The notes under the pieces were generated by a model, which was not told the origin of the DNA, ran no database searches, and saw only the letters and a list, made by a program, of their open reading frames with translations. 64,000 nt of DNA from NCBI GenBank assembly GCA_020847555.1, contig JADLBT010000349.1, forward strand, positions 1 to 64,000, in the 5' to 3' direction. Position 1 is the stretch's first letter. Each line of letters begins with the position of its first letter. The position numbers were made by a program, and so were the translations under genes. The stretch is from Gemmataceae bacterium. Lineage in GTDB: Bacteria; Planctomycetota; Planctomycetia; Gemmatales; Gemmataceae. Positions 47,259 to 56,049 of the stretch are shown here, one piece after another.

Positions 47259-48131
47259 TCAGCCTCCCTGCTCGACCACGTTCGTCAGGCGGCCGATGCC
47301 GGTGATCTCGATACTGACGACGTCGTCGGCGACGAGGGTGAAATCGTCCGGCGGGACGACCCCGGTTCCGGTCAGCAGGATCACGCCGGCGGGGAAGCTG
47401 TTCTCGCGCCCGAGCCACTCGATCAGATCCGCGAACGACCGCGCCATCTCCGAGATGCGCGTCGAGCCCTCGAACACCTTCTGGCCGCGGCGCTCGATCG
47501 CGAGGTGAATCGCGATCTGCTCCGGCGGCGGCATCGCCTCGGCCAGCGTGATCGCCGGCCCCAGGGCGCAGCACCGATCGTGAACTTTCGCCTGCGGCAG
47601 GTACAGCGGGTTCTCGCCCTCGATGTCGCGGGCGCTCATGTCGTTGCCGATCGTGTATCCGACCAGCCGCAGCCGCGGCGACAGGACCAGCGCCAGCTCC
47701 GGCTCGGGCACGCTCCACTTGCTGTCGCGGCGGACGCGCACCCGGTCGCCTGAACCGACGACCCGATGCGGGGTTGCCTTGAGAAATAGCTCGGGCCGGG
47801 CCGCGTGGTAGACCTTGTCGTAGAAGCTCGCCCCGCCCGCCTCGGCCGACTCACGCTCGCGCGCCTGGCGGCTGCGCCGGTATGTGACGCCGGCCGCCCA
47901 CACCTCCTGCCGGTCGAGGGGTGGCAGGACGGTCAGGTTCCCCAGCGGCACGTTCGGCGCCGCGTCGTCGATCAGGTCGCGGGCGACGCCTGCCGGGTTG
48001 TCGGAGTGGAGGACGTCGCTCAGGCTCCGCAGGCCGACGTAGTCCTCCAGGTCCAGGAAGCGGACGTGCCCCTCGGCGACGACGCCCACCCGGGTCTTGC
48101 CGTCCTCGGTCTGCACCTTGCACAGCTGCAT
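47259..48131 (-). CDS. Fumarylacetoacetate hydrolase-fold protein, KdaD-like dehydratase
   Basis: 290 residues from ATG 48131 with GGGAGGGGG upstream. The FAH catalytic core is clear: VPEPELALVLSPRLRLVGYT with metal-binding Glu residues, then GNDMSARDIEGENPLYLPQAKVHDRCCALGP. The preceding segment (YRRSRQARERES, ERPELFLKATPHRVVG-like) matches 2-dehydro-3-deoxy-D-arabinonate dehydratases better than fumarylacetoacetases, so a role in sugar-acid breakdown is the best guess. It is cytoplasmic. It is divergent from the Cys-rich gene and has no pathway neighbours. Confidence 0.85.
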   Translation of the reverse strand: MQLCKVQTEDGKTRVGVVAEGHVRFLDLEDYVGLRSLSDVLHSDNPAGVARDLIDDAAPNVPLGNLTVLPPLDRQEVWAAGVTYRRSRQARERESAEAGGASFYDKVYHAARPELFLKATPHRVVGSGDRVRVRRDSKWSVPEPELALVLSPRLRLVGYTIGNDMSARDIEGENPLYLPQAKVHDRCCALGPAITLAEAMPPPEQIAIHLAIERRGQKVFEGSTRISEMARSFADLIEWLGRENSFPAGVILLTGTGVVPPDDFTLVADDVVSIEITGIGRLTNVVEQGG

Positions 48132-48635
48132 GGTCCCCCTCCCATTCGGCCACGGTCGCCGCCCGCGCTGCGGCAGCAGGTTCGCCCGGGGGATAAATGT
48201 ATCCTCCGCAGCCGTTCTTGTCGTGGGGTTCCTCCTGCCGCAGCGCACGCCCTTCCAGGTGCGGGCGGACAAAACTCCTGGTCTGTTGCTGGAATCTGTT
48301 TAAAATCCACAGGTTGCAACCCGTAGGCTTCAGACGCAGGGCGTTTGGTCCGCCTGCTCCAGGTCCGCGGGGCACGAGACGACCGGCCGCGCCGACGCCC
48401 CCACCTCTACTGCCGCACTCAACCCTCTCCGCCGCGCGCCCGTTCTCTTCGGCGTGACGCACACACCCCGATTCTCCTCGGCATTTTTTCTGCTCACCGC
48501 CGCCAACTTCTCTTATCCAGAGCCCCGAAATTGCGCATAGTTGGGTGCAGTCACATCCTGACCTTTCTCGATTCGACCCGCCGGAGGGTTACCGGAACAG
48601 GGCGAATCGGCAGGTAACGCAACAAAGGAGAAGGC
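48132..48635. other. Divergent intergenic region with a repeat unit
   Basis: 504 bases between the FAH-fold gene and the Cys-rich gene. It holds palindromic unit 11. Bases 48480-48560 are AT-richer, which fits a promoter for the plus-strand gene, but no clear -35/-10 pair is seen. No gene. Confidence 0.45.
48299..48363. repeat. REP-like unit 11, long-tailed subfamily
   Basis: Stem AAATCCACAGG/CCCGTAGG-type with loop ttgcaa, followed by a tail (cttcagacgcaggg, later tccgcctgctcc) that is shared with unit 13 at 60093-60155. Homology between the two extends over about 63 bases, well past the hairpin. Confidence 0.7.
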
Positions 48636-49565
48636 ATGGTCCGGTTCACCGTTCGTAAGGCCGCGCTGGCGGCCGCCGCTCTGGTCGCGGTCGTTTCCCC
48701 CGCGCGGGCAGATCAGTGTTGTTCGCCCTGTGGCTCCGCCGACTCGGCGTGCGCCCCCGCGACGCGCACCGTCCATGTGACGGAGTGCGTTCCCGAGTAC
48801 TATCAGGCGAAGCGAACCGTTCATCGCACCACCTACCGGCACGAGCGCTACCAGGCGTTCCGATGCCAGATGGTGCCCGAGGTCCGCGAGCAGACCGTCA
48901 CGACGTACAACCGGGTGTGCGAGATGCGCCCGGAGGTTCGCCGCGTGTGCGTGAGCGTGCCGGCGGTCGAGGAGCGCGTCGTCATGCGGCCGCACTACAC
49001 CTCCCAGACCGTCACCACGATGGTGAGCCGGACCGTGGACCGCGGGCACTGGGAGTGCCGCGAGGTCTACTCGCACCGCCGCGCCATGCGGAACCGGATC
49101 GGCCGGCTGTGCGGCCGCTACGACGACTGCTGCAACCCGTGCCCGGCGCCGACGAAGACCGTCAAGTGCTGGGTGGCGTGTCCGGTGACGGAGTGCGTTC
49201 CGGTGACGACCTGCCGCCGCGTGTGCGAGATGCGGCCGACGGTGGTCCGCGTCAATACCTGCCGGCAGGAAGTCCGTGAAGTGGCGGTGAACGTCGCCCA
49301 CTGGCAGTGCGTGCCGGTCCAGCGCGTGGTTCGCTGCACGGTCCTGGTGCCCCGCATGGTTCCGTACGAGGCGGTCCGGTGCGTCCCGGTCTGCACGGCC
49401 CATGAGGAGGTCGTGACTCTGTGCCGGATGGTCACCCGCGTGGTGGCCCGTCAGATCCCGTGCGACCTCGGCTCGGACTGCTGCGCCGTGGCGTGCTGCG
49501 GCACCGGCAAGGTGAAGAGCGGGCTGTTCAGCCGTCGTTCGCGTGGCCACGCCTGCTGCGACTAA
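48636..49565 (+). CDS. Cys-rich secreted protein with short tandem motifs (YTV-like)
   Basis: 309 residues from ATG 48636 directly behind AAAGGAG. The signal peptide ends near ARADQ (25). The mature part has many Cys and Arg residues and repeated motifs such as RVCEMRPEVRRV and RRVCEMRPTVVRV, VTECVPEYYQ and VTECVPVTT, and hydroxyl/valine strings. It resembles planctomycete cell-surface proteins with YTV-type repeats, thought to be disulfide-linked envelope components. The C-terminus has four more Cys (CDLGSDCCAVACCG, CCD). No enzyme motif is present. A hairpin at 49696-49725 follows. Confidence 0.8.
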   Translation: MVRFTVRKAALAAAALVAVVSPARADQCCSPCGSADSACAPATRTVHVTECVPEYYQAKRTVHRTTYRHERYQAFRCQMVPEVREQTVTTYNRVCEMRPEVRRVCVSVPAVEERVVMRPHYTSQTVTTMVSRTVDRGHWECREVYSHRRAMRNRIGRLCGRYDDCCNPCPAPTKTVKCWVACPVTECVPVTTCRRVCEMRPTVVRVNTCRQEVREVAVNVAHWQCVPVQRVVRCTVLVPRMVPYEAVRCVPVCTAHEEVVTLCRMVTRVVARQIPCDLGSDCCAVACCGTGKVKSGLFSRRSRGHACCD

Positions 49566-49695
49566 GCCGGCATCGTCGTGGCTGGTTTTGCTGCCGCTTG
49601 CGGCCTGGCGGGCTGCAACTCGCCAGGTCACGAGCGGCACGAAGAAAGCGCGGCGCGGTTTTCCCCTCAGTGACGCGATCGCAGCGTGGGTGCCC

Positions 49696-49725
49696 CCGCC
49701 CCGCCACAGGACTGTGGCGGGGCGG
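49696..49725 (+). terminator. Hairpin terminator candidate
   Basis: Perfect 14-bp stem CCGCCCCGCCACAG/CTGTGGCGGGGCGG with a 2-base loop, followed by cctcgttt. It is 130 bases after the Cys-rich gene stop. Confidence 0.55.
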
Positions 49726-49860
49726 CCTCGTTTCAGGGCGCGTTGCGCGGCGTTCGCACCAGCCCGCAGCGTCAGCGCGGGGAGCGCTGGCATCAGTCGC
49801 ACGCCTGGTCGTTCTGGGTGCGCCGGTGAGGTGTGGGGACAGGACGGGCGCAAGAAAACA

Positions 49861-49904
49861 GCCGGAGCCGTACCACCAAGGGAGGAAAAAGGTACAGCTC
49901 CGGC
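49861..49904. other. Stem-loop with purine-rich loop
   Basis: GCCGGAGCCGTACC pairs with GGTACAGCTCCGGC (one mismatch); the 16-base loop is accaagggaggaaaaa, which contains a Shine-Dalgarno-like GGGAGG. No start codon follows closely on the plus strand. Confidence 0.5.
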
Positions 49905-50103
49905 TTCAGTCGGTCGCGCTTTCGAGGGTTCTCCGAGCCATCGAGGCTCGTCTTCCCCTGCAGACCGCCTACTTCCTGTGCAAGACTCGTGCCATCGCCT
50001 GCACATCGGCCTCGAATTGTCCCAAGTGCCACTCAGAACGAGGATTCGGGAGATCTGCGGCGAGTCGGCCGCCAGACCGGCCCATGATCGTGCCCCGCCC
50101 TGC

Positions 50104-50142
50104 GTGCCGCTACCGCACACCGCGACTGTGCGGTAGCGGCAC
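50104..50142. other. Perfect 16-bp stem-loop
   Basis: Arms 50104-50119 and 50127-50142 (GTGCCGCTACCGCACA and its complement) flank a 7-base loop, 169 bases upstream of the next gene. It could be an operator, an attenuator or a repeat. Confidence 0.6.
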
Positions 50143-50310
50143 ACGCGGCCGTTCGACCGGGTTTTGACGGCGGGACTCCTCTGGTAACTTTCCGGCGTTT
50201 GGCGCAATAATACGCCCGCACCTGAGCGGTGCCGTTCGGCGCCACCCGTCTGTTTCCCCCGGCCGGGCCTCGGAACCCCGTCCCGTACCCCCAACGCCAG
50301 AGGATTGCCA

Positions 50311-52359
50311 GTGTCCCGCACAGCGGCCCTGACATTGTCCCTCCTCGCCCTGGTCGTCGCCCCGCTGGGGCTCGTCCTCCAGCCCGCGCTCGGGACGCCG
50401 GCCACCGTCGAGCCCCTGCGCTTTCTCGGGGCCGACCGCCCACGCGCCGAGGGCACCGTCTTCCTCGGCGGGCGGCTTACCGACGTGCAGACGGTCGCCC
50501 TGACGACGGCGATCCAGGCGAGCGGGCATCCGGGCGTCGTCCTGTTCGACTCCCCGGACTCGGCGCGCTGGACGCACCACTTTTTCAAGTCGTTCCAGCC
50601 CGCTCAGGTCATCGCGGTGGGCCGCTTCCCCGAGGGCGTCGGGGATCTGGAACTGCGCTACGACCGCAGGGCCGCCCGGTCGTTCCCCTGGGAGGGAGGC
50701 CCGCCGGCCGAACTCCAGCGCGCGCTGTTCCCGCAGGCGCCGCGCGTCGTCGTCGCGCCTGCCGCGCCGCGCCGGCTGCTGCTTCAGTCGGCCTGCCTGG
50801 CCGGCGCCCTGCGCGCGCCGCTGTTCGTCAGCCGCGGCGGACCCGGTGAGGCCGAGCGGCTGAGGGCGTGGCTGGACGGCTGGGGCACGGTCGAGGCGGT
50901 CGCGGTGGGGAAGGCAGTCAAGCTCTGTCACGACCTGCCCGGCGTGCGGGCCGTACATCTGGCGAACGAGAAGGCGGTGGCCGCGGCCTACCTGTGCGAG
51001 CAGGCGAAGGACGGGCCGATTCGGGCGCTGGTGCTGGCCAATCCGACCGATTTGCACCCGGGCAAGGGCGGAATGTCGGCGCTGGCGCCGTGGGTGGCGC
51101 TGCAGCGCCGCGCCGCCCTGCTGCTCACCAACGACGCGGGCACGGACGCCGAGGCGGTCGTCCGCGCCGCCCTCGACGCGCCGGCTCTCCGCGAGGCCGA
51201 CGCCCTGCTCATCGTCGCGAGCCTGCAGGCGATTCCGACCGAACGCCGCCCCAACCCCGTCCCCGGCGGCCGCGACCCGTTCATCGAGATGGAGCCGCTG
51301 ACGCCGCGCGACGGCGAGCCGGCGACGCTCGCGACCGGCCGCCTGTTCCACCCGGACCCGAACGTTGTGGCCCTGATGCTGGCGCGGCCGCGGCTGCTGC
51401 GCCGCGCCCCGGGGGAGCGGCCGAAGGCGCTGCTCGTCAGCAACACCGGCGGCGGGCTCCCTCTCCTGGAGACGCTGTCGCGCACCACCGCGGCCGAGTT
51501 TCGCAACGTCGGCTACGACACGACGCCCCTCTTCGGCCGCCAGGCGCGGCGCGACATCGTGCGGCGGCAACTGCCGGAGCAGACGGTCTTCCTGTGGGAG
51601 GGCCACCACAGCACCCTGGTGCGCGATTACCGGGTCCACCAGTGGCCGGAACCGCTGCGGCCGTCGCTCGTGTTCCTGCAGAGCTGCCTGGCCCTCCAGG
51701 AGGCGGAGGCCCATCCGTTCCTGGAGCGCGGGGCAGTCGGCGTGATTGGCTCCTCGACGCGCACCTACTCCGCGTCCGGCGGGGCGTTTGCCCTGGCATT
51801 CTGCAACGCCTTCCTGTACGAGGGGGAATCGCTCGGCGGGGCACTGCGGCAGGCGAAGAACTTCCTGCTCGCCTTCACCCGCCTCAAGGAGAAGCGTCTC
51901 GGGGCGGAGGCGAAGCTCGGCGGCGCCAACCTGCGTGCGGCGTGGGCCTTCACCCTCTGGGGCGACCCGACCGTCAAGCTCCCGCGGCCTGTCCCGCCGA
52001 AGGATGCGCGCCGCCCGGTCGGCCACGCGGTCCGCGGTAACACGATTGTCGTGTCCCTGCCGGACGATCGGCACAGCAAGGTCGCCTCCGGCCCGTACGA
52101 AGCCCAGGTGCGCCCGAACGCGCGGCTCGCCGGGCTCCAGGTGCGCGGGGACAACGACGTTCAGCAACTCGTGCCGCTGGTGTTCGCGGAGGTCCATCTG
52201 CCGGACGCCCCGGCCGGCAAGGAGCCGGCGCTGCGGTCGCGACTGCCGGGATCGCGGTGGGTGTTCCGCTGGGACGCACGCGCCCGCCGCGGATATCTCC
52301 TCCTGGCGCCGCGCCGGACCGACGCGGGAGAGTTGAAGTTCCGGGTGGCCTGGAAGTAG
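50311..52359 (+). CDS. Secreted caspase-fold (C25/CHAT-like) peptidase homologue
   Basis: 682 residues from GTG 50311, with AGAGG seven bases upstream. The signal peptide spans about 1-28. Three repeated sensor-like segments (GVVLFDSP; RVVVAPAAPRR; ALVLANPTDLHPG) resemble the N-terminal part of gingipain-type proteins. The catalytic region holds EGHHSTLV (His near 431) and VFLQSCLAL (Cys near 458), the His-Cys dyad arrangement of clan CD peptidases, then GVIGSSTRTYSASGGA and AWAFTLWGDPTVKL, which is typical of peptidase C25. The C-terminal 110 residues look like a beta sandwich. Activity is not certain. It leads a plus-strand run with the transglutaminase-like and ATP-grasp genes. Confidence 0.75.
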   Translation: MSRTAALTLSLLALVVAPLGLVLQPALGTPATVEPLRFLGADRPRAEGTVFLGGRLTDVQTVALTTAIQASGHPGVVLFDSPDSARWTHHFFKSFQPAQVIAVGRFPEGVGDLELRYDRRAARSFPWEGGPPAELQRALFPQAPRVVVAPAAPRRLLLQSACLAGALRAPLFVSRGGPGEAERLRAWLDGWGTVEAVAVGKAVKLCHDLPGVRAVHLANEKAVAAAYLCEQAKDGPIRALVLANPTDLHPGKGGMSALAPWVALQRRAALLLTNDAGTDAEAVVRAALDAPALREADALLIVASLQAIPTERRPNPVPGGRDPFIEMEPLTPRDGEPATLATGRLFHPDPNVVALMLARPRLLRRAPGERPKALLVSNTGGGLPLLETLSRTTAAEFRNVGYDTTPLFGRQARRDIVRRQLPEQTVFLWEGHHSTLVRDYRVHQWPEPLRPSLVFLQSCLALQEAEAHPFLERGAVGVIGSSTRTYSASGGAFALAFCNAFLYEGESLGGALRQAKNFLLAFTRLKEKRLGAEAKLGGANLRAAWAFTLWGDPTVKLPRPVPPKDARRPVGHAVRGNTIVVSLPDDRHSKVASGPYEAQVRPNARLAGLQVRGDNDVQQLVPLVFAEVHLPDAPAGKEPALRSRLPGSRWVFRWDARARRGYLLLAPRRTDAGELKFRVAWK

Positions 52360-52476
52360 GGGGCGGGGATTCGGGGCGGCCGAGTACTGCGTACTGAGTG
52401 CTCAGACCCGCGCTCCTGCCCCTCCCTCCGAGCCCCTGCCCCCGAATCCCTAACCTCCAAGGGCCAAGGACGAAGG

Positions 52477-54156
52477 ATGTCACGGACGACCCTCTGCGTG
52501 CTGACGGCTGCCTTGCTGGCGGTGCTGTCCCTGGGTGTGATGGTGGCGCGCTACTGCGTGCTGGGCGACGAGGTCCACGCGCCGGCCGGGCCGGGAACGT
52601 ACAAGGTCACGATGGTCGTCCGCGGCAAGTCCAACGGCGACGCCCGCCTGGTCACCGCCTGCCCGCTCGACTTCCGGCGGCAGCACATCTCCAACGAGGA
52701 GTACGACAGCGCCAAACTTGCCCCGCGCCCGACCGAGGGCCGGGACGGCGAGCGCCGCCAGATCCAGTGGGTGCGGCGCCTCGGCGCCGCCCGCGGACCG
52801 TTCCAGGCCCGGTACGAGTTTTACTGCCGGATGGACGTCCACCGGCCGAGTTCGCCGATGACCCGGCTCGGCGATCACCTCTACCTCAAGCCTGGCCCCG
52901 GCAAGTACGTCGCCGCGTCGCCCGGGATCAGCCCCAACGACCCCGACCTCTGTACCCTCGCCCTCGACCTGACGGCCGGGCTCGACCGCCCCATCGACCA
53001 GGCGCGGGCGCTGTTCCGGTTCGTGGACCAGGAGATTGCCAACGAGCCGGCCGCGGGCGGCAAGGGGCAGACGGCCCTGGAGTGCCTGCAAAGCGGGCGC
53101 GGCGATGCCGCCGGGCAGAGCCGCCTGCTGGTCGCCCTGTGCCGCAGCCGCGCCATCCCGGCGCGGCTGGTGACCGGCCTGACCCTCGGCAAGCGGAACG
53201 AGCAGAAGGCGCACACCTGGGTCGAGGCGTGGGTCAACGAGCACTGGATGCCAATGTGCCCGTTCCACCACTACTGCGGGCGTGTCCCGTCCGGGTATCT
53301 CGTCTTCGGATTCGGTGACATGACGCTGGTCCGCGGCCAGAACGTGCGCAACCTCGACTACGCCTGCCTGGTCGAGCCACGGCCGCTGCCCGGCCAGGAG
53401 ACGCCCGCCCGGTCGGCCCTGCACCACCTGTTCCAGGGGTTCGCGCTCGCCGCGCTGCCGCCGTCCGAGCGCGGCCTGGCCGAGTTCCTGCTGCTCCTGC
53501 CGCTGGCCGCCCTCGTCATCTGCCTGTACCGCAACCTGATCGGCATTAGCAGCTTCGGCACCTTCGCTCCGGCCCTGATCGGCCTGGCGTTCCGCGACCT
53601 GCGCAGCCTGCCCGGGCTGGTCGTGTTCGTCTCGATCGTGCTGATCGGCTGGGGCATGCGGCGGATGCTCGACCGCTACCACCTTCTGCAGGTGCCGCGA
53701 ACCGCCGTTCTGCTCACCCTGGTCGTCCTGCTGCTGCTGACCGCCATCATGGTGGCGAACGTCTTCAACCTGATGGTGACGCGCTACTTCTCCCTGTTCC
53801 CAATGGTGATCCTGGTAGCGATGATCGAGCGCTTCTGGACGCTGGAGACGGAGGACGGTACGTCCTCGTCGTTCCGCACCCTGTTCGGCACGATGCTGAT
53901 TGCCGCCTCCATCAGCCTGCTGGCGAGCCTGCACGCGGTGGTCGCCTTCCTCGGCCGGTATCCCGAGGCGCTGGGGTTGCTCATGGCGGCGCAGCTGCTG
54001 ATCGGCCGCTACACCGGGTATCGCGTCAGCGAGTTGTTCCGGTTCCGCGACCTCGCCGCCCAGCCGTCGGTGCGGATCGAGGCGGCGACGGCGACGCACG
54101 AGCCGCTGACGGTGGTGCTGCCCGCGGACGAGGTGGCGGCCTGCTCCGCCAAGTGA
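52477..54156 (+). CDS. Inactive transglutaminase fused to multiple membrane helices
   Basis: 559 residues. One N-terminal helix (8-26), an extracytoplasmic beta region (UUP1-like) to about 150, then a transglutaminase-like domain at about 165-270. The position of the catalytic Cys reads GDAAGQSRLLVALC, with Ala in place of Cys, while the His segment AHTWVEAWV is kept; this matches the family called inactive transglutaminase fused to seven transmembrane helices. Six or seven helices fill about 335-515. In other genomes it is encoded with a RimK-like ATP-grasp ligase, exactly as here (63 bases downstream). It probably presents or transports a peptide substrate; the process is unknown. Confidence 0.9.
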   Translation: MSRTTLCVLTAALLAVLSLGVMVARYCVLGDEVHAPAGPGTYKVTMVVRGKSNGDARLVTACPLDFRRQHISNEEYDSAKLAPRPTEGRDGERRQIQWVRRLGAARGPFQARYEFYCRMDVHRPSSPMTRLGDHLYLKPGPGKYVAASPGISPNDPDLCTLALDLTAGLDRPIDQARALFRFVDQEIANEPAAGGKGQTALECLQSGRGDAAGQSRLLVALCRSRAIPARLVTGLTLGKRNEQKAHTWVEAWVNEHWMPMCPFHHYCGRVPSGYLVFGFGDMTLVRGQNVRNLDYACLVEPRPLPGQETPARSALHHLFQGFALAALPPSERGLAEFLLLLPLAALVICLYRNLIGISSFGTFAPALIGLAFRDLRSLPGLVVFVSIVLIGWGMRRMLDRYHLLQVPRTAVLLTLVVLLLLTAIMVANVFNLMVTRYFSLFPMVILVAMIERFWTLETEDGTSSSFRTLFGTMLIAASISLLASLHAVVAFLGRYPEALGLLMAAQLLIGRYTGYRVSELFRFRDLAAQPSVRIEAATATHEPLTVVLPADEVAACSAK

Positions 54157-54219
54157 CCCGTCTTTCCCACGGCCACGGACTGCATCTCGCGGGTTTTTCA
54201 GATAGAAGAGAGGGACAAT

Positions 54220-55191
54220 ATGTTCTGGCTGTTCCGCGCCGCGCGCCGGCTGAAAGAACTCGGCATCCTGGGCATGAACCGGCGCAACGCCGCCTGCATC
54301 CTCGACCACAACCCGCGTGCCCTCTACCCGGTGGTGGACGACAAGCTCCGCATGCGCGCCCTGTGCGAGCGCATCGGCGTTCCCTCGCCCCGGGTCTACG
54401 CCACGGTGTCGTACCACTCGATGCTGCGCCGCTTCTCGGAACTGATCGGACCGCACGCCGATTTCGTCATCAAACCGAACAACGGGTCGGCCGGTCGCGG
54501 CATCCTCGTCGTGGTCGGCCGCGACGGTGACGGCTACCTGCGGCACAACGGCGAGCGGGTGACGCTGGAGGAGGTGCGCCAGCACCTGTCCGACATCCTG
54601 TCCGGCATGTACTCGCTCGGCGGGCGGCCGGACCAGGCGATCCTGCAACAGCGCGTGTGCCTGCACCCGGCGTTCGCCGCCCACTGCTACCGGGGCATCC
54701 CGGACGTGCGCGTAGTGCTTTACCGCAACCGGCCGGCGATGGCGATGCTGCGCCTGCCGACGCGGGCGTCGGGCGGGCGGGCCAACCTGCACCAGGGCGG
54801 TATCGGGGCCGGCATCGACCTGGATACCGGAGTCACCAACCACGCGGTCCTGCACAACCGCTTCGTCGAGTTCCACCCCGATACCGGGGTGCCGCTGGTC
54901 GGCCTGTGCGTGCCCGGGTGGGACGCCGTGCTGCGCCTGTCGCGCCAGGTGGCGGAGGCGGTCGGCCTGGGTTACATCGGCGTGGACATCGTGATCGACG
55001 CGGAGGAGGGACCACTGCTGCTGGAGGCGAACGCCCGGCCGGGGCTCGCCATCCAGATCGCCAACGGGCGCGGGCTCGTACCGCGGCTGGAAGCGATCGA
55101 GGCGGAAATCGCCCGCCCGGCCCGCCGTCGCCGTCCCGAGGAGCGGCCCGTTCTCGGTCGCGTCGGCCCGCCGCTGCGCCGGAGCGCGTGA
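54220..55191 (+). CDS. RimK-like ATP-grasp ligase (alpha-L-glutamate ligase-related)
   Basis: 323 residues, AGAGGG before the ATG. ATP-grasp features: FVIKPNNGSAGRGILVVV (nucleotide-binding Lys and Gly loop) near 83-100, QQRVCLHPAFA, and metal-binding LLLEANARPGLAIQIAN near 267-283. The N-terminus (LKELGILGMNRRNAACILDHNPR) is typical of the alpha-L-glutamate ligase-related group. It forms an amide bond between a carboxylate and an amine at the cost of ATP, perhaps adding amino acids to a peptide or protein. Context links it to the membrane transglutaminase-like protein; no retropepsin-type protease, which often accompanies the pair, is present. Confidence 0.9.
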   Translation: MFWLFRAARRLKELGILGMNRRNAACILDHNPRALYPVVDDKLRMRALCERIGVPSPRVYATVSYHSMLRRFSELIGPHADFVIKPNNGSAGRGILVVVGRDGDGYLRHNGERVTLEEVRQHLSDILSGMYSLGGRPDQAILQQRVCLHPAFAAHCYRGIPDVRVVLYRNRPAMAMLRLPTRASGGRANLHQGGIGAGIDLDTGVTNHAVLHNRFVEFHPDTGVPLVGLCVPGWDAVLRLSRQVAEAVGLGYIGVDIVIDAEEGPLLLEANARPGLAIQIANGRGLVPRLEAIEAEIARPARRRRPEERPVLGRVGPPLRRSA

Positions 55192-55637
55192 CGAGGCCGG
55201 AGGAAGGGGCGGCGCGGGTGCTGAGTACCGATTTGTCAAGCCGCGGGTGGCGTTCCGTGGGGGGAAGCGCTGAAGATCTGGCCACGGGGCGCCACCCGTT
55301 TTGACAAAGCCGTCGCTGCCGCTTCCGGCTCGTCGCGTTTGGTCCGGTAGCCTCAGGGGAAGCCGCGAAGAAATAGGCGCCCCGCCGCTGGCGCTCCGGG
55401 CTGGTCCGGGGGACCAGCCATTCGCTGCATCTTGCGGCATTTCCTGACGAATTCGCAGGCAAGGCGCAGGGACGCGCCACCCGCCAGGTCCGCGGCGACA
55501 TCGCCGTAACCGCTCATTCGCTTGTGCCTTGGGATGCGCTGGCGCATTCTGCCGGTCCGCGGCACTCCAGTTGCAAACTCCGGACGCTCGAAGGGTGGAT
55601 TACTCTCCCCACGGCGTCACACGCGGAGGACTCCTGG
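55192..55637. other. 446-bp intergenic region
   Basis: Holds palindromic unit 12 and a half copy of the second palindrome family near 55385-55410. The rest shows no gene. Confidence 0.45.
55233..55307. repeat. REP/BIME-like unit 12 (inverted pair, diverged)
   Basis: Outer arms TTGTCAA/TTGACAA enclose GCGGGTGGCGTTCCG- and CCACGGGGCGCCACCCG-like hairpins. The AAAG ends have been replaced by TTGTCAA, so this copy has drifted but keeps complementarity. Confidence 0.7.
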
Positions 55638-55955
55638 ATGGTCCGCATGGCTCTGGCCGTTGCTGCGCTTTGTTGTCTCGTACCGTCCGCGTCAGCCAGC
55701 AGGACGGCGCCCCGGCACACGCGCCCGCTGCACAGCAATCTCTTCGGCGAACCGCGACCGGCCGTCGCCGCGGAGGCGCCGGTGCTGGTAGTACCGGGTC
55801 CGAACGATGAGTTGCAAATTACCGACGAGACGAGAGTGCTCCTCAACGGCCGGCCGTGTCGCTACCGCGACGTCCCCGCCGGCGCGATCGTGATTGGTGT
55901 GGAACTCGCAGCGGACCAGCGGACTGTCCTGACGATTCAGTTCCGCACCCGCTGA
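55638..55955 (+). CDS. Small secreted protein, hypothetical
   Basis: 105 residues from ATG 55638, GGAGGA upstream. The signal peptide (1-21) ends near ASASR. The C-terminal 60 residues form a compact beta-rich unit (ELQITDETRVLLNGRPCRYRDVPAGAIVIGVELA) that looks like a small DUF of planctomycete exported proteins, possibly an SH3-like or ligand-binding fold; I do not recognise it. A hairpin with a T-run follows. Confidence 0.7.
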   Translation: MVRMALAVAALCCLVPSASASRTAPRHTRPLHSNLFGEPRPAVAAEAPVLVVPGPNDELQITDETRVLLNGRPCRYRDVPAGAIVIGVELAADQRTVLTIQFRTR

Positions 55956-55964
55956 GAAACCGAA

Positions 55965-56012
55965 GCCCCGCGAGGACGCCCCAGGATGGGGCTCCTCACG
56001 GGGCCACTTTTT
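55965..56012 (+). terminator. Rho-independent terminator
   Basis: Arms GCCCCGCGAGGA and TCCTCACGGGGC (with extensions CGCCCCA/TGGGG, one mismatch and one bulge) are followed by TTTTT at 56008-56012, ten bases after the small secreted gene. Confidence 0.75.
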
Positions 56013-56049
56013 GATCGATCGCCTCGCAGGGCGTCTCAGGAGAGCGCTC

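Larger units (their letters stand above)
49566..50310. other. 745-bp intergenic region rich in hairpins
   Basis: No convincing gene on either strand. Three strong hairpins are present (49696-49725, 49861-49904, 50104-50142), plus a small one near 49937 (cgagcc/ggctcg). It may hold a structured RNA, a degenerate mobile element, or merely a terminator and long leader. Confidence 0.5.

Noticed and set aside
52480..55440. A 986-codon minus-strand open frame across the transglutaminase and ATP-grasp genes
   Set aside because: It spans two recognisable genes and the gap between them; composition is that of an antisense shadow.
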